Origin: Hyphomonas atlantica corrig.
GTDB taxonomy: Bacteria > Pseudomonadota > Alphaproteobacteria > Caulobacterales > Hyphomonadaceae
DNA length: 60,650 bases
Direction: 5' to 3'
Assembly: GCF_000682715.1 (NCBI RefSeq)
Contig: NZ_AWFH01000009.1
Coordinates: 1-60,650 of the forward strand
In this document: piece after piece, positions 54,160-60,650 of the stretch
How the letters are laid out: each line of letters opens with the position of its first letter
Position numbering within the stretch: the stretch's first letter is position 1
Notes under the pieces: generated by a model
What the model saw: the letters and a program-made list of their open reading frames with translations, nothing else
What the model was told of the DNA's origin: nothing
Databases searched by the model: none
Program-made: the position numbers and the translations under genes

Positions 54160-54480
54160 ATGGCTGCGGTAAATGTTACGGATGATGAGTTTGACGGCCT
54201 GATCGGAGATTCCGATGTGCCAGTCGTTGTGGATTTCTGGGCTGAATGGTGTGGCCCGTGTAAGCAGATGGCCCCTCACATCGATGCCGTGTCAGAAGAG
54301 TTGGCCGGTGAAGTGAAAGTTGCGAAGATCGATGTCGACGCGAATCCGATTGCCCCGTCGAAGTACGGTGTGCGCGGCATGCCGACCCTGATGATCTTCA
54401 AGGGTGGCAAGCTGGCTGCGACGCATCTTGGCGCGATGAGCAAGCAGGCCATTACGGACTGGATCAAGCAAAGCGTCTAA
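54160..54480 (+). CDS. trxA: Thioredoxin 1
   Basis: A 106-residue thioredoxin with FWAEWCGPCKQMAP (active site WCGPC, about 28-32), the cis-Pro in RGMPTLMIF and normal length. It is the housekeeping disulfide reductase, distinct from TrxC at 8258-8713. AAGGAG lies eight bases ahead of the ATG. A strong terminator follows 23 bases after the stop. Confidence 0.95.
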   Translation: MAAVNVTDDEFDGLIGDSDVPVVVDFWAEWCGPCKQMAPHIDAVSEELAGEVKVAKIDVDANPIAPSKYGVRGMPTLMIFKGGKLAATHLGAMSKQAITDWIKQSV

Positions 54481-54502
54481 AAGCGTTCTTGCGGTAAAGA
54501 AT

Positions 54503-54537
54503 AAAAAAACGCCGGCTGCGATGCCGGCGTTTTTTTT
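54503..54537. terminator. Strong bidirectional terminator, trxA / ABC ATPase
   Basis: GCCGGC (54511-54516) pairs with GCCGGC (54523-54528) around six bases, within a longer A7-ACGCCGGC...GCCGGCGT-T7 symmetry. Good T-runs occur on both strands. On the minus strand it starts within the ABC gene's stop codon (54536-54538). Confidence 0.92.
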
Positions 54538-55489
54538 ATGCGGCTTGTGATGTCAGGGCGATAAACACGTCTTCCAGATCCGGCGCTTCTGTGACGAGGT
54601 CGCCTACGCCAATACCGTTTGCGCGCACCGTTTCCAGCAGGCGGCCAATGCCGGTTTCGCTGGTGCGGAACGTGATGGCCAAATCACCATCCGGACGCAG
54701 TGTGGCGTCCATGCCGGCCAATGCTTCTGGTACAGCGGTCAGCGGCTCCTTCGGCGTGATCACTAGTGTCTTGTAGTCGAGACGCGACAATAGTGTTGGC
54801 GTCGGCTCGCAGGCGACGATTTCGCCATGATTCACGATGGCGATGGAATCACACAATTCTTCGGCTTCCTCCAGATAGTGCGTCGTCAGGATGATGGTGG
54901 TGCCGTTGTCGTGAAGCTCGCGCACATAAGTCCACAGGGAGCGGCGTAGCTCAACATCAACGCCCGCGGTGGGTTCATCCAGAATCAGGACGGGCGGATT
55001 GTGGACAAGTGCCTTGGCCACCATCAGTCGGCGTTTCATGCCGCCGGACAATTGGCGCACATAGGCGTCTTTCTTGTCGTCCAGTCCGACAGCGGCAAGA
55101 ATCTCCTCGCTGCGGCGCTCGGATTTGGGCACGCCATAAAACCCGGCCATCAATTCCAGCATTTCCAAGGGCGTGAAGAAAGGATCGGCCACGATTTCCT
55201 GATTCACAACGCCAATCGCCGCACGGCTTTGGCGGGGGTGCTCATCAATATCGAGGCCCCAGATGCTTGCCGATCCTGATGTCTTGTTCACCAGTCCGGC
55301 CAGAATATTGATAAAGGTCGATTTTCCAGCGCCATTCGGACCCAGCAGACCGAAGATCGATCCCCGCGGTACTTGCAGGTTCAGCCCCTTCAATGCGTGC
55401 TTTTCGGGCATCTTGCCCGAAGCGCGGTAGATTTTCTGGAGGTCTTTGACTTCAATCGCGAAGTCTGGGGCAGGTTTGCTGGACGACAT
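54536..55489 (-). CDS. ABC-2 type exporter ATP-binding protein, orphan
   Basis: A 317-residue ATPase: Walker A GLLGPNGAGKST, signature LSGGMKRRLMVAKAL, Walker B LILDEPTAGVD, switch His in LTTHYLEEAEEL, and a C-terminal DUF4162-like part (about 235-310). This is the DrrA/NodI/CcmA-like exporter class that pairs with an ABC-2 permease. No permease gene is next to it: the gene ends in a terminator and the divergent neighbour is a zinc-finger protein. The partner must be elsewhere. Substrate unknown. Confidence 0.9.
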   Translation of the reverse strand: MSSSKPAPDFAIEVKDLQKIYRASGKMPEKHALKGLNLQVPRGSIFGLLGPNGAGKSTFINILAGLVNKTSGSASIWGLDIDEHPRQSRAAIGVVNQEIVADPFFTPLEMLELMAGFYGVPKSERRSEEILAAVGLDDKKDAYVRQLSGGMKRRLMVAKALVHNPPVLILDEPTAGVDVELRRSLWTYVRELHDNGTTIILTTHYLEEAEELCDSIAIVNHGEIVACEPTPTLLSRLDYKTLVITPKEPLTAVPEALAGMDATLRPDGDLAITFRTSETGIGRLLETVRANGIGVGDLVTEAPDLEDVFIALTSQAA

Positions 55490-55608
55490 GCAGGGGACCT
55501 TTTCACTCTGTCCATTCGATCTTGCGCCGATTGGCGGTGCGATCTAGGTAGGACCATGTGGCTTCGGTAACAACCATGCCAGCGAAATTGCAGATGGAAT
55601 TAGAGATC

Positions 55609-55812
55609 ATGTCCACGAACCGCGATGTGCTTGACCCGCCAGAAATCGTCATGGTGAACACCCACCGCGTATCGTGCAATGGTGGTGGAGGTGCCCTCGG
55701 GCATCCACGCGTCTGGTACGAGATGGGTGACGAGGATTTCGTTGAGTGCAAATACTGCGACCGTCGCTTCATCCTGATCGGCGGCAAGCTCGACCCGTCG
55801 CGCGCGAAATGA
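55609..55812 (+). CDS. Zinc-finger CHCC domain protein
   Basis: A 67-residue protein with VSCNGGGGALGHPRVWYEM followed by ECKYCDRRF: ligands Cys, His, Cys, Cys, the zf-CHCC pattern related to the NDUFS6 subunit of mitochondrial complex I. In alphaproteobacteria it is small and conserved, with a suspected role in complex I or Fe-S/zinc handling. I start at 55609 from family length; an in-frame GTG at 55558 would add 17 residues of little similarity. Confidence 0.85.
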   Translation: MSTNRDVLDPPEIVMVNTHRVSCNGGGGALGHPRVWYEMGDEDFVECKYCDRRFILIGGKLDPSRAK

Positions 55813-55842
55813 TTGCAACACACTGATGAGTGAGGTGTCCGA

Positions 55843-57024
55843 ATGCGCGTCCTGATAGTGGGCGGTGGCATCGGGGGCCTTACGGCTGCGCTGGCGTTCG
55901 ATCATTTCGGTCATGAATGCAGTGTGATTGAACAATCAGGTGTCCTGAGTGAAATCGGGGCAGGCATTCAGCTGAGCCCGAATGGCATGCATGTGCTGAG
56001 CAAGCTCGGCGTTTCGGCTCAGATTGCTCGCCATGCGTTCAGGCCAAAGGCGCTTGAAATGCGGATGGGGCGCAGTGGCACGCGATTGTTCGACATTCCA
56101 CTTCGCAAGGCTGCGATCAATCGCTGGGGCGCGGACTATCTGCATGTTCACCGCGCCGACCTGATTCAGGCGCTTTCCGATACCTTGGCAACGCGGCAAC
56201 CGAATGCGCTGCGACTGGGCGCGAAAGTCACTTCATACGAGCAGGATGATGCGGGTGTTCATGCTGTCCTCGACTCAGGCGAACGCGTTTCGGGAGATTT
56301 ATTGGTTGGGGCAGATGGCATCCACTCCGCGATCCGGGCAAAGATGCTCGGTCCGGATGCGCCACGCTATACAGGCATGACAGCTTGGCGAGCCGTAACG
56401 CCGGTATCTGACCTGACGCATGTTCCACCCCCGACGGCTGCAGTCTGGACGGGATCCAGACGTCATGCGGTGACCTATCTTCTGAGGGGCGGTAGCCTCG
56501 CAAACTTTGTCGGCGTAGTGGAGCGCAAGGCAAAGCATCTCGAATCCTGGACAACTGAGGGTAGTCGGGAAGATGCGCTGGCCGATTTCAGCGGTTGGAA
56601 CCCTGTCGTGAACGACATTATCCAGAATGCGCCAGTGCTTCACCGCTGGGCTCTGTTTGATCGGGACGAGCTGAAACGCTGGTCGGACGGGCGTGCCGTG
56701 TTGCTGGGGGATGCGTGCCATCCGATGTTGCCGTTCCTTGCGCAAGGGGCCGTCATGGCAATCGAGGACGCCTATGTGCTTGCGCGGAGTGTGACTTCGC
56801 AGGCCGATTTGCCATCCGCCTTCAAGACCTATGAAACCTTGCGAAAGCCAAGGACGAGCAAGGTACAAGCGGGGGCCCGCGCGAATGCCAAACTGTTCCA
56901 CAAAAGCAATCCGGTGACCAAGCTCTCGACCTATGGCCCTATGTGGGTGGCGGGTCGGATGATGGAGTCCTTTGTTCACGGGCGAAACGATTGGCTGTAC
57001 GGCCATGATGTAACGGTTGGCTGA
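55843..57024 (+). CDS. FAD-dependent monooxygenase (salicylate hydroxylase-like)
   Basis: A 393-residue group A flavin monooxygenase: VLIVGGGIGGLTAALAF (FAD, 3-19), the DG motif VGADGIHSAIR, and GDACHPMLPFLAQGAVMAIED (GD motif). It hydroxylates an aromatic ring using NAD(P)H and oxygen; salicylate- or 3-hydroxybenzoate-type substrates are usual, but no aromatic-degradation genes are adjacent, so substrate is open. GAGG lies seven bases before the ATG. Confidence 0.87.
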   Translation: MRVLIVGGGIGGLTAALAFDHFGHECSVIEQSGVLSEIGAGIQLSPNGMHVLSKLGVSAQIARHAFRPKALEMRMGRSGTRLFDIPLRKAAINRWGADYLHVHRADLIQALSDTLATRQPNALRLGAKVTSYEQDDAGVHAVLDSGERVSGDLLVGADGIHSAIRAKMLGPDAPRYTGMTAWRAVTPVSDLTHVPPPTAAVWTGSRRHAVTYLLRGGSLANFVGVVERKAKHLESWTTEGSREDALADFSGWNPVVNDIIQNAPVLHRWALFDRDELKRWSDGRAVLLGDACHPMLPFLAQGAVMAIEDAYVLARSVTSQADLPSAFKTYETLRKPRTSKVQAGARANAKLFHKSNPVTKLSTYGPMWVAGRMMESFVHGRNDWLYGHDVTVG

Positions 57025-57095
57025 CTGCGCATCGCTTGTGCGGTGGCGCCGGAACGTGCACTCATTGATTTCATCTGAAACCAAAGCGGGATTTC

Positions 57096-58472
57096 ATGCT
57101 TTCAGTTCTCGACCTTTTTCGCGTGGGGATCGGCCCTTCGAGTTCGCACACTGTTGGGCCAATTCGCATTGCCGCGCGCTTTGTTTATGCGCTCGAGCAA
57201 TCCGGTGCCTTTGACCGCGTGGGTCGTGTTCAGGTCGAGTTACAGGGATCGCTCGCCCTGACAGGTGAAGGGCATGCGAGTCCAAAGGCGGTCATGCTTG
57301 GACTGGCAGGCTTCGCACCGGAAACACTCGATCCGGATGAGGCAGAACTGGCCGTTGCCCGCATTGGCGAAACTCTGAGTTTGAAATTGGCAGGGCGCAT
57401 GCCCATCCGCTTCGACCCGGCGACTGACATCATCATGGCCTATGACGTTATCCCGGCCCTTCATCCGAACGGGATGCGCCTGACGGCCCATGATGAACAG
57501 GGCGGCGTGTTGCTCGACGAGACCTGGTTTTCGACCGGCGGCGGATTCATTGCCTCGCAGCGACAATTGGAGCGGCCGGTAGAAGACGATCTTGTTCCCA
57601 CGCAAATCAGCGTCCCTTACGCCTTCACTTCTGCAGCTGAGCTGATTGAGATGTGCGAACAGGGAGATCTTGCAATTGAGCAGCTTGTCCTTGCCAATGA
57701 GGATGTGCTGCGACCCAGAGCTGAGACGATCGCTGCCCTCGATCGGATTGCCGGCGTCATGCGCGGCTGCATTGAGCGCGGGCTTGCCAAGGACGGACTT
57801 CTGCCCGGAAAGCTGAAGGTGAAGCGCCGCGCTGCGGCGCTTTGGAAAAAGCTCAATGATGATCGCGGATCCAATGAGCGGGAGCAGCTCTTCGACTGGT
57901 TGAATGTCTACGCGATGGCGGTAAACGAAGAAAATGCCGCGGGCGGGCAGGTGGTGACAGCACCGACAAATGGTGCGGCGGGAATCATCCCGGCCGTGAT
58001 CCAGCATTACTGCTCAGACACTGACGATTCGGTTGAACGAACGCGTCGCTTTCTGCTGACGGCAGGCGCTATCGGAATCCTGTACAAGCAACGCGCGTCG
58101 ATCTCCGGTGCGGAAATGGGATGCCAGGGCGAAGTCGGCGTTGCCTGCTCAATGGCGGCGGGAGGACTTGCCGCGGTGTGGGGCGCGAACCAGCAACAGG
58201 TGGCGAATGCGGCGGAGATCGGGATGGAGCACAATCTCGGCCTGACTTGCGATCCGGTAGGCGGGCTTGTGCAGATACCCTGTATCGAACGCAACGCGAT
58301 AGGTGCGGTGAAGGCGGTGAACGCGGCTCGTCTGGCGCTGCACTCGACGGGGCATACTCATGTGTCTCTTGATCAGGTCATCGAGACGATGCGGCAGACC
58401 GGGCTCGACATGTCTTCTAAATACAAGGAAACCAGTCAGGGTGGTCTGGCCGTTAACGTCGTGGAGTGCTGA
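57096..58472 (+). CDS. sdaA: L-serine ammonia-lyase (single-chain, iron-sulfur)
   Basis: A 458-residue enzyme with the beta-domain motif [12 protein letters not shown] at 11-22 and the alpha-domain [29 protein letters not shown] and [19 protein letters not shown]. Cys residues in the last two supply the [4Fe-4S] cluster. It deaminates L-serine to pyruvate. Full length for the one-piece type. The next gene starts within its stop (TGATG). Confidence 0.95.
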   Translation: MLSVLDLFRVGIGPSSSHTVGPIRIAARFVYALEQSGAFDRVGRVQVELQGSLALTGEGHASPKAVMLGLAGFAPETLDPDEAELAVARIGETLSLKLAGRMPIRFDPATDIIMAYDVIPALHPNGMRLTAHDEQGGVLLDETWFSTGGGFIASQRQLERPVEDDLVPTQISVPYAFTSAAELIEMCEQGDLAIEQLVLANEDVLRPRAETIAALDRIAGVMRGCIERGLAKDGLLPGKLKVKRRAAALWKKLNDDRGSNEREQLFDWLNVYAMAVNEENAAGGQVVTAPTNGAAGIIPAVIQHYCSDTDDSVERTRRFLLTAGAIGILYKQRASISGAEMGCQGEVGVACSMAAGGLAAVWGANQQQVANAAEIGMEHNLGLTCDPVGGLVQIPCIERNAIGAVKAVNAARLALHSTGHTHVSLDQVIETMRQTGLDMSSKYKETSQGGLAVNVVEC

Positions 58473-59062
58473 TGACGCGCGTCAACAATCTCGGCTCCCT
58501 GCTGGAAAGCCTGCAGGAACGAACCTCTGGTGAAAAGGTGTCCGTCGGGGCGATGCTGGATGCCGTGGGGCGTCGATCCTATGGTCCCTTGTTGCTCCTG
58601 CTTGGCTTCGTGTCGATCAGTCCCTTAACCATCATCCCGGGCGCAAACTGGCTTGTGGCGCTGATTATCTTGTTGATTGCCGCGCAGATTGTATTCGGGA
58701 AGAAGTTTCCGTGGGTGCCGCGCAGAATACTGGAGTTCGAGTTTCCCCGGTCGGCGCTGCTTCAGGGCGTTGAGCAGGCTTACCCCTATGTCTGCCAGGT
58801 GGACCGATTCCTGAAACCGCGACTCGCTTTCCTGACAGAGCCGCCTTTCGTTCAACTCGTCGCATTGATCTGTATCGCAGCGGCGCTGGTGTCGTTTCCG
58901 CTGGGCCTCATTCCGTTTGGTCCGGTGTTGCCGGGCGTAACGGTCTTGCTGTTTGGATTGGCCCTTACCGCGCGGGATGGATTCGTGCTGATCCTGGCCG
59001 GGCTGGGCCTCGCCGGAAGTTGCTATCTCATGATCCGGCTTTGGGAGCGGCTTGTTGGCTAA
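58472..59062 (+). CDS. exoD: ExoD-family membrane protein
   Basis: A 196-residue protein with GAMLDAVGRRSYGPLLLLLG near 25-45, PGANWLVALIILLIAAQ and PLGLIPFGPVLPGVTVLLFG, the conserved ExoD pattern with about four membrane segments. In Rhizobium ExoD affects exopolysaccharide and alkali tolerance; the exact biochemistry is not known. Translationally coupled to sdaA. The ATG at 58472 is preferred over a GTG two codons earlier because GTGGAG lies six bases ahead. Confidence 0.88.
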   Translation: MTRVNNLGSLLESLQERTSGEKVSVGAMLDAVGRRSYGPLLLLLGFVSISPLTIIPGANWLVALIILLIAAQIVFGKKFPWVPRRILEFEFPRSALLQGVEQAYPYVCQVDRFLKPRLAFLTEPPFVQLVALICIAAALVSFPLGLIPFGPVLPGVTVLLFGLALTARDGFVLILAGLGLAGSCYLMIRLWERLVG

Positions 59063-59311
59063 AACCAAGCAATAGCAACGCACAAGACTTAAATCTGACT
59101 TGTAGGGGAAGGTGGCTCCGCGAGTAGGAAATTTTGGCCGATTTCACCGTATTTCACGCCGTTCCATTTCGACGAAAATTGCAATTTAATCAGAGTGTTC
59201 GAAGAATTTTCTTGTGCTCTCGTGTTCCATCATATACCCCCTTAATCAAATTCCTTTTGGTGGGTAGGTTGGTGGGGCGAGACTGGCTCCACATTGCGGA
59301 GTCGAACTCAG
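59063..59311. other. 249-bp AT-rich gap before the integrase gene
   Basis: Contains AAATTGCAATTT (59176-59187), a perfect 12-bp palindrome, and the inverted repeat CTCC/GGAG around 59287-59300. I found no tRNA gene. This may include the island's left attachment site, but no direct repeat inside the window supports it. Confidence 0.5.
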
Positions 59312-60559
59312 ATGCCGAAGATCGTTACCCCACTTTCAGCCAAGTCTGTCCAATCTTTACAACACAATGGGGTGGGCAGAAAGACCATGCACCCAGTCGG
59401 CGTTGTCGACGGTTTATACCTCGTGATTTATGAAACTGGCTCCCGGTCTTGGCTGTTTCGCGCGATGCTGAATGGACGTCGACGTCATTTTGGATTGGGC
59501 TCAGCAAGATTCGTCACGCTCGCAGAGGCGCGTGAAAAAGCAAAAGCCTGGAAAAAGCTTATCGCTGAGGGGATCGATCCGATCGCTAGTAAGAAGGCTG
59601 TCGAAGAACGTAGGATCAATTTTGCGGATGCCGTCGACCTGTTTTCTGAGTTGGAGCTCCAAGATGTCAAAGAGAAGGAACGAAAAGCCTGGCGCAGCTC
59701 GCTGAACACCCACATTATACCTTGGCTTGGAAAACGAGACGTCAACACAATCACCTCCTTACAAGTCGCCGAGGTGATGAAGCCTCTTTGGATTGAAAAG
59801 CGCGAAATGGCGAAGAAGCTTCGCATCAGGCTCGATAAAATATTTGTTTGGCTGAAGGCAAAGGGGTACCGGACAGATGATAGCCCCGCAAAATGGGCTG
59901 ATCTCAAGCCCATTTTGAATCCGCTTGGTCGCGATAAGGTCACGCAACACAGGCCAGCGGTTCCTTTTGTTCAAGCCCCGACTTGGTTCTCGCTGCTCCG
60001 ACAGAAAGAGCCCATATCTGCGCGCGCGTTGGAATTTCTTTGCCTCACGGCGGTGCGGTCAGGGGATGTGAGGTTTCTGACGTGGAAAGAAATCGACTTC
60101 GATTCTGAGGTCTGGACAATTCCACCAAACCGCGAGGGGACCAAGCTGAAGACACGACATCATACCGTCCCGCTCACGGCCCCAATGATGAAGCTGCTGC
60201 GTGATGCCGAAGATATCCGCTTCAGCGATTATGTTTTTCCTGGCGTGAACGGCGGGCCCATGAGTGACAGCACTATCTCAAAGATCATGCGGGAGATCCA
60301 TAACGATGAAGTGAATCTTGGTCGCTCAGGTTTCCTGGATCAGCAGACGGGAAAAAGGGCTGTACCCCATGGTCTGCGATCTACTTTTAGAGACTGGGTC
60401 GCAGAGCTTACAGACTATCCCGGTGAACTTGCCGAAATTGCGATCGCGCACAAGCAGGGCTCCGACACTGAACTCGCTTACAAACGCATGTCGCAGGTCG
60501 AAAAGCGAAGGCCAATGATGGCGGACTGGGGAGAATATTTGCGAGGCGGTTCGAACTAG
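59312..60559 (+). CDS. Tyrosine-type site-specific integrase (P4-like)
   Basis: A 415-residue integrase. The N-terminal arm (GLYLVIYETGSRSWLFRA, FGLGSARFVTLAEAREKA) is the DUF4102/P4 type. The core (about 60-140) is followed by the catalytic domain: Arg in AVRSGDVRFL, Lys region PPNREGTKLKTRHHTV, HGLRSTFRDW (His-x-x-Arg), HKQ and the nucleophile Tyr in LAYKRMS. All active-site residues are present, so it may be functional. It lies with its start toward the core genome and its end 91 bp from the window's edge, so the island probably extends to the right. An in-frame TTG at 59294 is ignored. Confidence 0.92.
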   Translation: MPKIVTPLSAKSVQSLQHNGVGRKTMHPVGVVDGLYLVIYETGSRSWLFRAMLNGRRRHFGLGSARFVTLAEAREKAKAWKKLIAEGIDPIASKKAVEERRINFADAVDLFSELELQDVKEKERKAWRSSLNTHIIPWLGKRDVNTITSLQVAEVMKPLWIEKREMAKKLRIRLDKIFVWLKAKGYRTDDSPAKWADLKPILNPLGRDKVTQHRPAVPFVQAPTWFSLLRQKEPISARALEFLCLTAVRSGDVRFLTWKEIDFDSEVWTIPPNREGTKLKTRHHTVPLTAPMMKLLRDAEDIRFSDYVFPGVNGGPMSDSTISKIMREIHNDEVNLGRSGFLDQQTGKRAVPHGLRSTFRDWVAELTDYPGELAEIAIAHKQGSDTELAYKRMSQVEKRRPMMADWGEYLRGGSN

Positions 60560-60650
60560 GGGGGACTCCGATTAGAACGACTGAAATTCGCCATTTGCGG
60601 TCATCGATGTGATCTCCATCTGTCCGTCGTCAGGTATTTGAGACTTCAGG
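60560..60650. other. Post-integrase sequence to window end
   Basis: 91 bp with no gene, hairpin or repeat that I can support. Confidence 0.5.

Noticed and set aside
59063..59311. A tRNA gene as integration target
   Set aside because: GTCGAAC resembles a T-arm but no cloverleaf can be drawn around it.
1..60650. CRISPR array or insertion sequences
   Set aside because: No regularly spaced direct repeats, no transposase and no terminal inverted repeats were found by eye.

Overview
The window is chromosomal DNA of an alphaproteobacterium, most like the Caulobacterales/Hyphomonadaceae. That inference rests on fixLJ beside ccoNOQP-GHIS, a class I AddAB nuclease of alphaproteobacterial type, the amgK-murU cell-wall recycling pair, several TonB receptors, a lipoprotein paired with a TonB receptor, and GC-rich, tightly overlapping operons. 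No rRNA, tRNA, CRISPR array or insertion sequence could be supported.

Layout. (1) 1-7930: outer-membrane uptake region, with a 5'-truncated TonB receptor, a 757-bp gap holding a run of ten G, a lipoprotein built of two tandem copies of one ~430-residue unit, and its TonB receptor. (2) 8035-14726: sulfide/sulfane-sulfur island, with sqr-trxC-DUF2892 leftward and rhodanese-RND adaptor-RND pump rightward, around a 134-bp divergent promoter region. (3) 14783-25394: microaerobic respiration, with fixL-fixJ and a FixT-like lone receiver leftward, a small Cys-rich membrane protein, then ccoNOQP-ccoGHIS rightward. (4) 25447-37127: cobalamin salvage and nucleotide-loop assembly. A cobalamin riboswitch (33971-34131, minus strand) heads btuB-btuF-btuC-btuD-cobQ-cbiB-cobD. 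Upstream on the same strand lies cobT-cobS-cobC-cobO, and cobU converges from the other side. (5) 37278-43842: a membrane protein, an unrecognised ATP-grasp/acyltransferase pair behind a sigma-54-like promoter, ychF, a TIR-membrane protein that seems to lack the catalytic Glu, a thioesterase and a [2Fe-2S] ferredoxin. (6) 43860-59062: ferredoxin reductase, then tsaE-amgK-murU-addB-addA with overlapping ends, trxA, an orphan ABC ATPase, a zinc-finger protein, an FAD monooxygenase, L-serine dehydratase and an ExoD protein. (7) 59312-60559: a tyrosine integrase that probably marks one end of an island continuing to the right.

How it fits together. FixL/FixJ, with a receiver that may feed back on FixL, would control the high-affinity cbb3 oxidase at low oxygen. 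SQR feeds electrons from sulfide into the same quinone pool, and rhodanese and thioredoxin handle the sulfane sulfur. BtuBFCD imports corrinoids that CobO/CobQ/CbiB/CobD/CobU/CobS/CobT/CobC convert to adenosylcobalamin. No corrin-ring genes are present here, so salvage rather than full de novo synthesis is what this window shows.

The best candidate for an undescribed system is the ATP-grasp/acyltransferase pair at 38295-40447. The duplicated lipoprotein/TonB pair, the TIR-membrane protein and the small Cys-rich protein between fixL and ccoN come next.
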